Below are positions 35,801 to 48,260 of a stretch of DNA of 64,000 nucleotides, one piece after another (within the stretch, counting starts at the first letter, position 1; each line of letters begins with the position of its first letter). The translations under genes were made by a program, and so were the position numbers. This DNA is from Centropus unirufus (lineage: Eukaryota; Chordata; Aves; Cuculiformes; Centropidae). The stretch covers positions 3,313,599-3,377,598 of the forward strand of contig VYZI01000018.1 of the NCBI GenBank assembly GCA_013397695.1, given 5' to 3'. The notes under the pieces are model-generated. The model worked only from the letters and a program-made list of their open reading frames with translations, searched no databases and was not told where the DNA came from.

Positions 35801-38541
35801 CTTCCGGTCTCAGTGAAATGCAGCGTTCACCCCTACCAGGCTCTATTTCTTTCACGCTTTGCGACATATTTTTCACCTGAGTGCTCAGGGCAAATGTAAT
35901 CAGAGGCATCTCCTTACTAAATCAAGCTGTCCCACTCACCATAAGTTTGATTTTAATGTAAGGCCATTGGCCTTATGATTGCTTAAGTGTGAGTTTCCTA
36001 TGCATATGGCATTCCCTGATGCTCAGATGAGAACATCATGTCAGACATGTTTAATCATAACAGTGTTTATTCCTTTTACTCACTATGTACCCCCTTCATG
36101 ACAAATGTATGTAAATACTGAGATAAAAATAGTATTTGACAAGATAGTTGGGTATGTTTCATTTTATTAACACATTAGTCAACTTATTCTGCTCAAAGTA
36201 ATACATGAATAGTAGGTACATATAAGATTAGCATATTTTTTCAGTCAACATTTGTTCTGTAAGGTTTTTGATTACATTATTTTAATTAAGTAATAAGACA
36301 TGACAAGCACAGGATTTCACGGGGAGTATAGCACTCCTCACAAGGTATTATAAAGCATGTGGCTGAGAGCTGAATTATTTTAACCATTCAAAACGCGCGT
36401 TAATAATCACTCTAAACTGAATAGAGTGCCCTTAGATTTCTTTAATGAAATACACATACATATTATTGCATAAGGGAAGCACTTATTTGCTATAGTCCTC
36501 GGGGCCAAGGCTTTGCTCTCAGTCAGTGAGAAAGCTCCATTTGTGTCCTAAAACCTCCTGTGCTGTCTCTGGGATTAGTCTGCTCATAACAACACCACGT
36601 AACTTTTAAATATATTCAGGGCACATCATACTGTCTGTGCAGGAAACCAAATGTCCCGCCTGAAATGGCATAATGTAGTAGGTGTCACAAGTCAGAAATA
36701 ATGAAGATAAATGAGATTATGGACCCAAAGAAAAGTATATATTTTTTAAATAATGCCCTTCAGTCAGACCGGAAAAGTGAAAATGTTTCATTTCTTTTTA
36801 CCTTTCAATTGGGGGCAGGGCAGAACCCAACCAACCCAAATACCAATAAGAAAATCCACCAGACCAGGTATGTTTTGTGTATAATTTATTTTGTACCTGA
36901 TTGCATCAGTCCTAAGATGCAAAGTAATAAAATGCTGGGGATAACAAACGTCTTATTATTCCAGACTGTCATTACATTGTTTCTTTTGTACTTTTGCTTA
37001 GAGATGAAAAATAACTTGGATTTGTATGAACATGGTCTCAAAGTAATTAAATGTCTGAAATGAAAGGACTGGAGTAACTTGGAGCTTAGAGAGCCATGTC
37101 ACATTTTTATATTACTTTGTGGATATTTAAACTGGGAAAAGCAAATGATAATTTCTGGACTATGTCACTGTCTTAGCTCTACTAAATCATCACTATTACA
37201 TTACTTTTTCCTTTTTGTTGTTGTTCATTGTGTGTTTTACTTATTTATATCAATAATATAATGTTGTACTGGAGTGCCAGTAAAAGCAGTCCCAAGTAAC
37301 TTATGGTTGTTCAGCATTAAAGCCACAACAAATGACCAGGGATGTAATCTACTATTGATCTCTTATGTTCTGTCCCCATCATGGAAAGTCACTCTGAGGT
37401 AAGTGAAAGGTGGTGCCCTCTCCTCCCTTCAAAACCTGTCCTTAGCTAGACGTAAGAATACTCTTTCCTTGTTCTAGAAGCCTGATCCAATAATTAGATG
37501 GAAGAAACCTTCAGGTAGTTCTGAGGAATGTATTGATATTTTTCATGTAACAAATCCCTTTTTCGTGTGTGTATGGTTATTAATTTAAATGCTCTTTTTT
37601 TTTTAATTCTAAAATTTTTTAATGATAATTTTTTTAATTTAATTTTTTTTTAATTCAGGACTGTTCAGGGTACAGAGTGCTGAATTATATTGTTATATTG
37701 CCCAATTGTAAAGTATTTTAAGAGGATTTTCCATATGTTCTGGAAGAACAGGTTGGACCTCAAGACAAGAATGGGGAAAGGCCAAGCATTAGATTGAAAC
37801 TCCTTACATAGGACTAAAATGTTAGAGAGCTGGTTTGATCTTTTTTTTTTTTTTTTGACGACTTCTCAACATCCTGATTTTTTAGAATGTGTAATTTTAC
37901 CAGATATTAAATGTTGTATGTGACAAAGGAGGGGACTGTGCAAGAATCTCAAGGCCAAATCCTTTCAGAGACTGAAATCTCATATCTGAATGTAGGTGGC
38001 ATAGAAAGAAAGTGGGTATTCTCTGGATTGAAATGTGTGTGCTTCATGTGACTTCATCAATCTTACGCTATTCATTGGCTTCTAAATCTTAAGAGTCCTG
38101 TCTGCAGAGGATTAAACTTTGAAGCCTGTTTGCTTCTTGTATTAAACTTTAGAGTGATTGTGAATGTGCCTTTACTGTTTCTACATACCTAAAGGTAATA
38201 TGAGTGTGATGAAATAGGGTTAAAAAGTGTCATGAGATTTGATAACCGTTTGTGCATTTTATCTGACTTGGGACATTGAATCCATGGAAACATTGGCTTT
38301 TACACATCATTTTCTCATTCACAAAATTAAGTAATTACATCCTGGGAGAAATGCACTGGCATTGAAGATACAGTATCCAGACTATGTCACTACAGGTAGC
38401 AGATTGAGTTTAACTAGCCATATGGATTGTAATTGTCTAAGTATGATTAATTCATAATGTTTGTTAATTTTATGCCTTATATTATGGTTTGTTATTATAA
38501 TGTCAGTCTTTTCTCTCTTTCTTTGTTTCTTTTTAATCTAG
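32867..38541. other. Intron-like stretch, no recognised gene
   Basis: T-runs near 34696-34710, 34830-34850, 37600-37655 and 37840-37857 break up otherwise plain AT-rich sequence. Open frames of 86-132 codons around 34.6-35.9 kb on both strands are not recognised as any protein family. No CR1 copy was seen. Confidence 0.5.
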
Positions 38542-38735
38542 GTTTTGATGAGAGCCCTCGAGGGATTTTAATCTTGCTATGATACTAGCTAATGATGTCC
38601 TTTTATTCCTGGGTCTCATCAATAGCTTGTTCCCCTTGCTGGAAGTTTCACGGAAAAGGGCTCTGAAGTTAGAACAGATGGTGTGTCAGTCCATTGCAGA
38701 ACTGTTTGCAGCCTGAGGAAAACTTTATATTGAAG
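38542..38735 (+). pseudogene. Dynein AAA1-AAA2 exon with a +1 and a -2 frameshift (VLMRALRDFN block)
   Basis: The acceptor is ttttaatctag and the donor is gtggga. The exon reads VLMRAL, then one extra base near 38560, then ILANDVLLFLGLINSLFPLL, EVSRKRALKLEQMVCQS and IAEL. Two bases are lost near 38703, and it ends LQPEENFILK. The family has V-L-M-R-A-L-R-D-F-N, then F-x-G-L-x-x-D-L-F-P-x-L-x-V-P-R-x-R and L-x-P-E-x-S-F-I-L-K. Undoing one extra and two missing bases gives a 195-base, phase 0-0 exon, so both shifts are well located. EQMV-x-Q-S and LQPEE-x-FILK favour DNAH11. Confidence 0.93.
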
Positions 38736-41618
38736 GTGGGAATAATGGTTTTCTGCTTAGCTTATTGTAAATTCTAAATGGGGTGATTGAAGACTATAAT
38801 GATCACTGTTGTTTGATGCCTCTGCGTTTCAACATCTGGCTAATGCCTTTACTAACTGTAGCAGTAAGAAAAGATACGACAGTGCTTTCTGCTTATTTCT
38901 CTTAAACAGATTGTAGCATATATGTGTTTATATTTGCACACACATAAATACATAAGTATGATGTATGCATGTTGAAAGTATGTATGTAAATCAACGTCTA
39001 GATGAATATCTTATTTCCACAATAGTGAAACAGAATATTACAGAATAACACAATATTTTCGCACCAACGCTGGGCTTTCTTGCTTCAATACCTGAATTTG
39101 ATTTGTACTTGGATTTATTTTAAGTCCTTTTTTACCTACTCTTGCCTACAGACTTAAGCCATTAACTCAAAGTAAATTAGCAAATATGGCTTTACTTTTT
39201 ATCAAGGTCAAAGAATGAAGCATTATTGAGACTGACAGGGCTGGCCTTTGTAAGGGAGGGTGAAGACCACCTTCTTCAAAGTGATGGACCTCTTTACCCC
39301 AACTTTTGTCACACTTGACTTTTCAGCAGGTAATTAACTAAATCACCAAATTCGCTAGTCTATTCTACTATAATTGACTTGATGGAATATTGTTAACAAG
39401 AATTGTGATTGAAAAATAATGTTTTTTCAGAGTATTTAAAAAGTGATTTCGCTACTTACATTGTTTCTTTACTTAGTTGTGCGTCAATCTAGATAATGAC
39501 AACTGTTAAGGAAGCTTCATTTTAGAAATTCATATGGTATTGTCTTAACTTATTTAGCAGCTTGACCTGGTATCCTTGAAACAAATTGCCAAGAACTCTA
39601 GCAGCATTATACTTCTGTTGGGTGTTTGGGGGTTTTTTAACAGTCTAGCTATATTTAAAAAAAGACATGGGAATATGTACCAGAAGTCAGGCAGATGCTG
39701 TAAATTCTTTGATTGCAATAGAACCTTGATCATGGGCTTAAACTGTTTTGCTGGATTTAGACCCAAACACCTAATAAAACACTCAAACAAAATAATACAG
39801 TCTGGTAGTCACTATTTAACTTCGTCATGTGTTTTTTCCCTGGAAATGTGATGCTTTGTCAGTTTGTCATGTTGGTCTAGACAATGAATTCTTCAAGTAA
39901 GTCCTGTTGAAAAAAAAAAGAGTGGTCAAAGCATTAAGCATCTGATTAAGGTTATCAGAATCTGACACATTAATTATCCTTAATTACAGTCTGTATCATC
40001 TTTCCTGAAGAAAAGTTCATGAAGCACATACTGCTCATAGTGAATTTGCACTCAGTTTTTAACTAATGCCAAGTCTGTGTTCTGAAGTTGCATGACAATA
40101 AGACCTTACGTTTCTTTTTCTGTAGCTTTGTAATTTCAGAATTTTCCTATAGTAGGATAGAAGCGTGCTTTATAATACAAATCTGAAGACAATGGCTGTG
40201 ACAGGTACAGAAGAGGACTGGCAGACATAGAAAGCTTTGAAATAACTATGTGGGAAGTTGAAAAGACCTGTTTTTCTGCTTTTCTTCATTCTCTTCCATT
40301 TGGCAATGTAACTAACATTACATTGTAATGTTTGTAACTAACATTACAAACTAACTTTGTTAGTTAGTAACTAACAAACTAACTTTTGTAACTAACAAAA
40401 CTAACGCTACCTAATGTCAGGCGTGAGAGGCTTTAAAGATCTGTGTGAGTGATTTATGTTATCAGGTGTAGTAGAAGGTTGCTGACAGTACCGTGGAGTT
40501 CAAAATACAATGCTGTTCCCAAAATAAAAAACATCAGTATAACTACTGTGATTCCTATCAGCTGCTGATCTTTATCTTTTTTTTTTCTTTACTATTTTTA
40601 TTGGAGTATGTTGCAAGTCGTTTTCCTTTACATGTTGAATCTTGGATTTAATTTCTGTGTAACCAAGTTTTATATTGGACTGATGCTTATCTTCCTCACA
40701 GATGGAGTGAAATCCACAGCAGCACCCACAAAGTAAGGTTTGACACCTTAATTTATTTCGCAGGGAAATAATAATAGCGGCATGAAATGCACAATCGTCA
40801 GTAAAATAAAAACATTCCACTGATGAGAATGACCACTTGGTGAGTGGTCTTTCTGTACCACATCTAGTACACATATAGTGCTGGCTAGTCATGCCTCTGC
40901 CTTCCCCAGGCATTGCTGTTCTGTCACACATGGTGCCTGCAAGGACTGAGAAAATTAGCAGAGTTCCTAAAGTTTCAGATGACTCTACATCAGACTCGGA
41001 GAACTGGACTTGCCTACCTGAGCTTCTCAGTGGGGATGGAAAGTAACTAAAGCGGAAAAGTGTCAAAAGTACTGGAGGGAGGGATGGCCAGAGCTACAAA
41101 TACGAATCTAACAGCAGCCAGTGCGTGGTGAGTAGCTAGAACACTGATGATCCGTTAGGGTACTTAATGTCTGCCTTTCTTCCCATGCGTTTAGAACACA
41201 TCTAGATTCTGTTTTAGCTGTTCTCTTAGATATATCTCAAGTGATCTGCATAAAGAGCACTGCCGCAAAGGGCAGGGTCGAGCGGTAACTGCTTTGAGAG
41301 GACTGTGCACACTTCGTCGTAATCCTCGAAGTTAGAAACATCTGAGGATGTCGCGTCAGCACTAGCCCTAAATAAAACAATCATTTGAGAACTCTCACTT
41401 CTATATGTCAGTCAGCTCTTTCTGAAGTAGTTCAATTTGAACCTCTGGGAAGGAAACAACCTTCTTTGTATGTCCTAGTTCTCCCCTTAAAGAAAATCTC
41501 CAGGATAAATCTGTGGAGGAGAAAAAAAAAAAATCATTAAGACAAATCTGATTATTATTTTTTTTACAGTTTTTAATGCTATAGAGGTGTTCATAAAATA
41601 TATGTGTGCATCTGTTAG
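38736..41618. other. Intron-like stretch with a tandem/inverted repeat block
   Basis: It contains the AACTAAC-rich block at 40305-40406. A 164-codon open frame on the minus strand at 40572-41066, the longest on that strand, has no recognisable domain. Its length is within chance expectation for a window of this size. Confidence 0.5.
40305..40406. repeat. AACTAAC-rich tandem and inverted repeat
   Basis: The unit aactaac recurs about seven times, interleaved with its complement gttagtt. At 40315-40331 an 8-base arm acattaca is followed by one base and its exact complement. The block could fold into several hairpins. It is not part of any recognised mobile element. Confidence 0.85.
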
Positions 41619-41692
41619 CTCTCACAGTTAGAAGCGCTGCTGGCTATGACATAATCTTCATGGCTGGAAATGCTGCAGTGGGGAAAAATTAG
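41619..41692 (+). pseudogene. Dynein AAA2 P-loop exon remnant
   Basis: Between an acceptor (tctgttag) and gtaata the bases encode Q-L-E-A-L-L-A-M, then hit a TAA at 41652. In another frame they continue with tggctggaaatgctgcagtg gggaaaaa, which matches V-G-N-A-G-T-G-K of the second P-loop. Known: in axonemal heavy chains [25 protein letters not shown] follows directly after F-I-L-K, the end of the preceding exon here. The length is four bases short of the expected 78. Confidence 0.83.
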
Positions 41693-42453
41693 GTAATATA
41701 TATATTTTCAAATATCTTCAAAAAATACTTGCTTTGCTTGCTAATAGCTTTGTGTTTTTTAAAGGGAGGTATTTTGATAAAACAACGTGTGTTGTTTAAT
41801 GTATTAAAATACATTAGCAGCATAACCTCAGAGTAGAACAAGAGATTCCACGAATCACAGTGTAAACTCTAAGTTGAATAAAATTGTTGTTTTATGTAAA
41901 TACTGGGGTTTTTTTATAGATTAGGCAAGTAAGGTGTGATGTTACTGATATTGTTTTTTTCTAAGGGATATTTCTTCCTTTTTTGTTCATGCATTTTCCC
42001 AGCATCTCGTATAGGTACTAGTCCATATTTTGTTTCATTTATCGCTCTCCTTATCTCTTATGTTTAGTTTATTAAGTCAACTTGTGTAAAAAGTATTAGC
42101 AAGTGAGAAAATCTGTTAGAATACATTTCTGCTATTGTGAGTTCAATGTTAACCTAGAGTTTAATTTTTAATGCCTTTTTCTATATGTTTTCTGAACATG
42201 AAAGGGTCGAAAGTAATGAACTTATTTCCAACTGATTTCCAGAAAAAGAGAAAATGTGACTATGCTCTGGCATTGTCTTGTCATTAGAGACTAAAGATGC
42301 TGCATAAAACCTATACTAACATGATGTTCATGTCATTGTGAAGTGATACTAGACTTAAGACACAATTCAACACATTTGAACTTCTGGGATTGCTTCATCC
42401 TTCAGTGGTGGAGTTGGAAGCCTCAAAAATATCTTCATATTTAATTGGATAAG

Positions 42454-42634
42454 TGAATGTAAGTTTATGGCCAAAGGAAATCAGTTTTCAGACTTTATCT
42501 GGAAAGCCTGTCTTCATCAACTGTGAAAAATCTCACTCTGCTGCAGTCGATGACTGCTTGAAAAAAATTGTATTTGGTGGAGATACTAACCATATGCAAC
42601 CAAATCACCGGTATCAGTCATGGACGCTACTGAG
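42454..42634 (+). pseudogene. Dynein AAA2 exon remnant (KPVW-DLNPKAVT block)
   Basis: It ends at a perfect gtaagt donor. One frame gives SLWPKEISFQTLSGKPVF, AAVDD and VFGG, matching L-x-T-L-x3-Y-x-N-M-x2-K-P-V-W, then K-A-V-T-N-D-E-L-F-G with small insertions. At 42591 catatgcaacc equals the codons for H-H-A-T with one base missing, followed by R and W of R-E-W. The 61-codon open frame is a coincidence of several indels. The acceptor is weak. Confidence 0.7.
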
Positions 42635-43349
42635 GTAAGTGAATCGTATTACTAGTACTTTTGTGCAAAGCACACTACATAATTTTCACAAATGCCTTTT
42701 CCTTGTGTTAGTTTAACCCAAATAAGTGTAATCACAATCACCGTGTAATAAAAGAATAACTACATATATGAAAATTATGCATATTATGCTATCTAAGCAA
42801 TAGTCAAATGCATAGAGCAATCAAATTCATGGCTCAAAATCCTTCACTTGTATGGTGGATCTCAAAATGGGAATTCTTCTCTCTCTACACGTGTGTTTGG
42901 TGTTTTCTGTGAGGTGCCTGTCATTTTAACAAAAGTGACACGCAGAGTAAAGTGGAAAGGTCCTGTTTCAACCTGTGAAGAGGGTGGGGCAGACAGCTGA
43001 ATTGTTCCATATTTTCTATGAAATCTTAATTGATTAGACGATCACCTTTATTCACCATAGAAAGACTGTCTTTCTTTATGATGGATACAACAGCAGGAGA
43101 GCAAACTGTTGGAATTGATATACTTTGTTGCTTATCTGAAAGGAGATTTTTTGCCCTAATTTTGCACAATAGTAGAAACTTCCTTTAAATCCCATTTTCC
43201 TAACCAGCGCCTAGAATAGCTCTTGTTGTTAGATTCTAAGGACTCTATTGTGGCTTTTAAGCCAGAGCCCACAGTAGGGGTTGCGGAGGGATGCACCGCC
43301 CCCAAGAAACTCCTAGAGGGTTTGTACTTGAGGACAAATCTGATGATAG

Positions 43350-43480
43350 AATTTAAAAATGGAACAGACCATTGTAGATCATCCAGTCCTCCCATCTGTC
43401 AGCACAGGATTTTCCCTCCCAGATATTCTTAATGTATTGTTCAATGTAAAACTCTCAACTCTGGGAGTTTCCAAGGCTTT
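43350..43480 (-). mobile_element. Ancient CR1-like LINE 3' fragment, inverted
   Basis: The sequence atggaacagaccattgtaga, tcatccagtcctcccatctg, then cacaggattttccctcccag and gtattgttcaatgtaaaact follows the reversed 3' end of old CR1/L3-type amniote elements, which read 'gatcatc-agtcc ... acaggat-ttccct ... tgctttgtc-agt'. The strong divergence suggests that it predates the other CR1 copies. Confidence 0.72.
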
Positions 43481-43971
43481 GCTTGGAAAATTTTTGCCTC
43501 CTTTCTTCCCTCAGAAGTAGGAGGACACAGCAGCAGCCATGACCATGTCTTTTAATATATACCTGTGTGTACTTTGGACTGGCTTCTGCCTGCTGACTGG
43601 TGTGAATAGGGGGCAGATGGGTATGACTTTTCCCTTTACAGTTTACAGATGACTTAAACTTACCACGTGATCCCTGTGCCCTAGGAGGAGATTTGTAGCT
43701 GCTTTAAAACATCACCTGTCCTTTAATGAGTGTTTCAGATTTTCTAAAGTGTGATCTAAAGTGTAATTGCAGTGAAGTTAATTTATGGTTCAGTCAGAAA
43801 ATTTTGTCCTGATTTTCTGGGCAGTAATTACTCTCCCAACCAGTGAAATTGGCTTGAATGTTCCAGTGTATTTTGTGTACTGCTTCAAGGCTGATAGAAT
43901 TTCCCTATATTATTTCTTATTTTGTGAATAATAATAGTGTGTTCTTCAGTCTTGGTAACTTGATATTTCAG

Positions 43972-44093
43972 ACTTCCAGAAGGATTTTTGAAACATTTCA
44001 ATTATCTGATATTTTGCAGCACTATTGTAAGTGCTATTGGAAAGCAGACACTGGATTTTCATATGTAATTCAAATCTGTTATGAAGATGAGAC
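43972..44093 (+). pseudogene. Candidate dynein AAA2 exon remnant (KWIVLDGDIDPMWIESLN region)
   Basis: After a good acceptor (cttgatatttcag) a segment of about the expected length (126 bases) contains F, L, H and K at positions fitting L-F-S-S-I-L-R-E-Q-A-N-L-K-H-D-G-P-K-W. It then has atgtaattcaaatctgttatgaagatga, split as M-W-I-E-S and V-M-D-D. It fills the gap between the neighbouring AAA2 exons. Divergence is high, so this is a moderate call. Confidence 0.42.
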
Positions 44094-44348
44094 CTCAATT
44101 ATTATAAGAAATTTTCTTGTGATTAACATTGTTAAACATAAGCAATATTGTCAGATTTATAAAGATCAACTCAGAGCTTGTTGAGTCCATGGGATAAACA
44201 CATTAACATTGAAGTCTGTTGGGATTTTCACTTCAGAAAGTGCCTATGAAGTCTGCAGTGGCTTTGGATTAGTGTTACAAGTAGCATAAATAGGACTGTG
44301 TTCTGTAGGGAGAAGTGTGGAAAGTTAGTGATGTACAAATTGGGCCAG

Positions 44349-44556
44349 TACTAACAGTCACAGAAATATGTGAAGGCTTCATCAGGATTAAATTTCCATT
44401 GATGTATTTGCTGGCTTTCTTTAAGAATCGGTGTATGAAAAAAACCTTTAACCCAACTGACTGGAGGTTAATGTTGAGCAAATACTGTTTAAAGACATTT
44501 TTTTATCCACTTTCAAAAGAATGGCTTCAAGTCCTACTTGTCTGCGTGTTCTTAAG
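44349..44556 (+). pseudogene. Dynein AAA2 exon remnant with in-frame deletions (VLTLASNERIPL block)
   Basis: The open frame reads VLTVTE, RIKFPLMYLLAFF, FNPTDW, SKY, LKTFFYPLSK and LQVLLVCVFL. The family order is V-L-T-L-A-S-N-E-R-I-P-L-x-P-S-M-R-L-L-F, Y-I-N-P-x-D-L-G-W, D-K-Y, F-K-x-I-x-P and V-Q-x-L-C-x-L-L-E. About ten codons are missing before NP, including the T-A-T-P-A-T-V-S-R-A-G motif, and more around DKY. The losses keep the frame, giving a 110-codon open frame that is not a gene. Confidence 0.68.
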
Positions 44557-47500
44557 TGGGGAAAAAAAATCCACTAACATAGGGCGAGCAAAGAAAATCT
44601 TTAGGGATAAGGAAAATCATTTAAGCGAAGGAAGCAGAAGCAGGTGAAAATCTGGTTAAAATGGGACATGTCCTGTTTTTTTGATCCCACAGTATGCAGT
44701 AGACCTGAGAAAAGATATTTTCTTTTAGTGCATATTTTTTAAGGTATGAGGGGCATAAGAATTTCTTTGTTTGCTTGACAAACCACTGTAGTGTTTTGTA
44801 GGAAAAATAATTGGTTTTCCTTGGGCACTCATTGAGCCTTGTTCAAACAAACATCGCAGCTACTTAAAAACAAGCAGGGAGCCACAACAATGAGTTCTTG
44901 CTTTTTGTTTGATTAGGTTCTATTAGTATCAAGTAATGAATATGTTTCACTAAGACTTCCAGGGCTTGAAATTACCCAGTTTTGAACAGCAACTTAGTTA
45001 CTGTATCTAGAGATGACACTGTCTATGTGAATAAACTTGGCTTAGGCTCGAGTCCGTAAATAAAATTACCAGGTTAATGACAGTGTTGGGCTAACTTGCC
45101 ACAACAGAACTGTTTAATTATATGCAAAGGTATTTTCCCTTTTTAAGCTACAGATATAAGGTAGGAAGGTCAGATTCCAGCATCTAAAGTTCCTTGCCAG
45201 TTTTATTAGCTGTCATCATTCTCTCTAATAGTTTCAGACTTGGATTTCACATATTCCATCTTGATTGCTGTGGTGCCTGGGAAGAACCACAGATGAGCAC
45301 CTCTTCCAAAAGACAGAGGAATTTTAGAGCTGTTCCTAATAGACATTTTCCATCCACATCATTATCCTGCTTCATTTTGTTCCACTTTCGCTTTTCAGGT
45401 AGATAAAGTATAGAAAGTACAAGAAGCATTGAATAATTCCTGAGCACAACTTCTCTCCAAAACATCTTTCAAGCTGTGTGGCTCTCCACATCCCACGAGG
45501 TAGGTCTTAATGGTTATAACGGTCTGGGTGTAAAGATACAGGTGGATTTCCTTTTCTATGAGATGGCAACACAGATAGAATGGCTCTTTACCTGTATATT
45601 TTGCAGTTTACTTGTTTATTCTCAAAAATATTTTGAAGACTGTATGTACGTACATTTTCCAGCAGTTCCTTCACTACATTTTGCACACTTAGGTTCACTC
45701 CTGCAGTGACTTCGTGGGCTTTCTGCCATCTGTCATTGTTCATTTATTCTAATGTACAGTGCAGCCTCATGTAATTTATGACTTTGCCTGGTATTTATTA
45801 GATAGACAGGATTATTGCCCACAGATGGCTATGGTTCACAGCCAGAGGCGTCTTCACAGAGCTAGCAGGAAGAGATTTATTCATGTGACCATGTGACTTC
45901 TACTGTAAGCTAATTTTAGCACTAGGTTTCTCTTGGTAAGTTAAAATGAAACAGGAGCTCTGGGTCAAATTTATTCCTGCAGCAAGTGATACAGTTCCAT
46001 TGACTTCTGTTGAGTCATACCTATATGTCAGGTGTGAAATTAGCCCTCCGTTTCTTTCATTAGCAAATAAAATGTACGAGAGCACATTTTAACTACAATG
46101 CATGTGTGAAGTTACAAGTATTTCTGGTCTCAAAGCTGTACTTTTGGAGCAGAAACAACAGAAAAGATTTATCAAGTCGTACAGTTGTTGCCGGTAGATG
46201 ACATTGTCTGCCAGCTTTACATTTTCTCTTCTTCTTTTTAAGGGCCACTGTAGTCACATATTCTGTCATTCACAGTGTGAGACTCAGAACATTTCTTTGG
46301 CAAAGTCAGGGAGACTGGCGTGTTGAAAGTGAGCCCACACAGTCAGGTGGTTTCATTTGTACTTGAATTTGAGACTAGTTCTTGCAAGGGGTAGGATATG
46401 AAAACTGTGTTGTATCTTTTTGGTGTATTTGTTTCATTGCTAGTAAACTAATTGCTGCTGGTAAATTTAAGTCATCTCTCTGGTAATAAATACACTGAGT
46501 TGAATCAGTGGCTTTTCTAATCTTTAAGGATTCTGGTTGGTAAAGCAAAGCCTTAAGTGGGACTATGTAATAACATTGCAGCTTCCAATAAACAGATTAA
46601 AGTGCCTACTGATTTTCTTGCTGTAGACTGAAGCAGAACTTCCCAGCCTCCAGACTATAATCTATAGGGAGTTTATTAGCGGTTGGGCTTGGTAGGAAAG
46701 GCACTTCAAACAGAAGCCATCTGGAATACACATTAGGAGATTCTGCTACCGGAGAGCTAGGAACAGAAGCAGGCATAGGAACATGCTGCACTCTCACCCT
46801 GTTGGAGTGCTAGGTGTCCTTTTCATTCCATTGGGAAGTCAATGGGAATTAGGAGCACTTTCAGCTTTATGCTGTAATTCAGGGATGCCATATGTAGCTA
46901 AATATGTTAAACCAAAAGACTGAATAAGTAAATATGCCAGGTGAAGTTCTGCCATCTGATTCAATGGCAGAGTTATAGCATCAATATAAATTCTCACACT
47001 TTACCATTACTTCTTTTGTTGTTACGTCAAAGATTATATTGGTGGTTATTTTTAATGTTTTATTTTCTGGATTTATGCAAAGCTGTTTGTGCGGCTTTAA
47101 AACCATTACTCTCATTCCTCAAAATGGCACAGTATGTGTAAAAGTAAGACCAGAATTTCCATTCTGCCTTTTTCTGTCCAACCTGGTTTTCAGAGGTGCT
47201 TGTTACAGATGAGAACAGAGTGAGAAAGGCAGAGTGATCTGTGTGCATGGGAAGCATTTACAGTTGTTTGCCTTACCAATGTGAGCTCAGCACCAAGTTG
47301 TCCTTCTGCAGTCACTAAATCTGGGCTGGCACAGAGAAGAGCGCCATATAGGACCTGCGGAAGGGTGTAAAGCACTGTGTCAGTGTATTATTGGGTCAGT
47401 GCATCTAAACGTATCTCCGCTGCTTCAGGTGCAACGCTCAAAGGATTTGACCATAGAGAAAAGCATCTTCTCACACTTTACTACAGACATTTCTAGAAGG

Positions 47501-48151
47501 TACAGGCTAATTTCAGGTTTGACATGTCAAGGCACGGAGAAGAGTCATTGACACAGCAGGTGCACTTAAATATAACTGTCTAATTATACAGTGATGCAAG
47601 TTTGCTCCCGAGAAACTAAATGTACAGTGCCATGGAAAACATGGTATGTGCCTGTCATGCTGTTGAACAGGAAAGCAGCCTTCAGCATTCAGGCACATTT
47701 CATGTATGAAAAAAATCCTCTACATCATTTCCATTCTTTATTGAGTATGCTCACTGTAATTCCCCTTCTGCAGACTTGGGGGTTCACAACAAGTATGCAG
47801 CTCGTTACAGAGAAATGTAACTTCTGAATCTTAACTGGGTGTGTTAGCCTCTGATTTCAAGCTTATTTATTGAGTTTGAATTTTAGAGTTCTGCAATAGT
47901 ATTTCTGAATTGGTTTATAGTCCACGAGAGTAATAGTAGAGGATAACAGGGCAATACTATTTTGCTGTTACTGCTAGTCTAATTCTAGCACACGGGAAAG
48001 GTCACTGCTTCTTGGCTACATCCAAGCAGAGTCTGAGGCCAGTTAGCATGCAAGGGCTGTGGGGTGTGGATAGTTTACTAACGTGGTCCTGGCTTGAGGA
48101 CTTGTTTCAGTGATAGGAGTGTTTTCTTGCCCTTCCTCCTGCCCTGTTGCA

Positions 48152-48260
48152 ATTATTTTTTAGGTTTTTTTAGGTGTCTTGGTTTTTTTTATTATTTACG
48201 GTTTTTTAGGTTTCTTAGTTTTTTTTATTATTTAGTTTTTAGGTTTTTTTAGTTTTGTCT
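48152..48260. repeat. T-rich minisatellite-like tandem repeat, about 36-bp period
   Basis: The motif tcttggttttttttattatt recurs 36 bases later as tcttagttttttttattatt, with ggttttttaggttt between. A third partial copy follows. About 2.7 copies are visible. Confidence 0.85.

Noticed and set aside
40572..41066. 164-codon open frame on the minus strand
   Set aside because: Low-complexity ends (KKKK from a T-run), no domain, and a few frames of this size are expected by chance in 64 kb.
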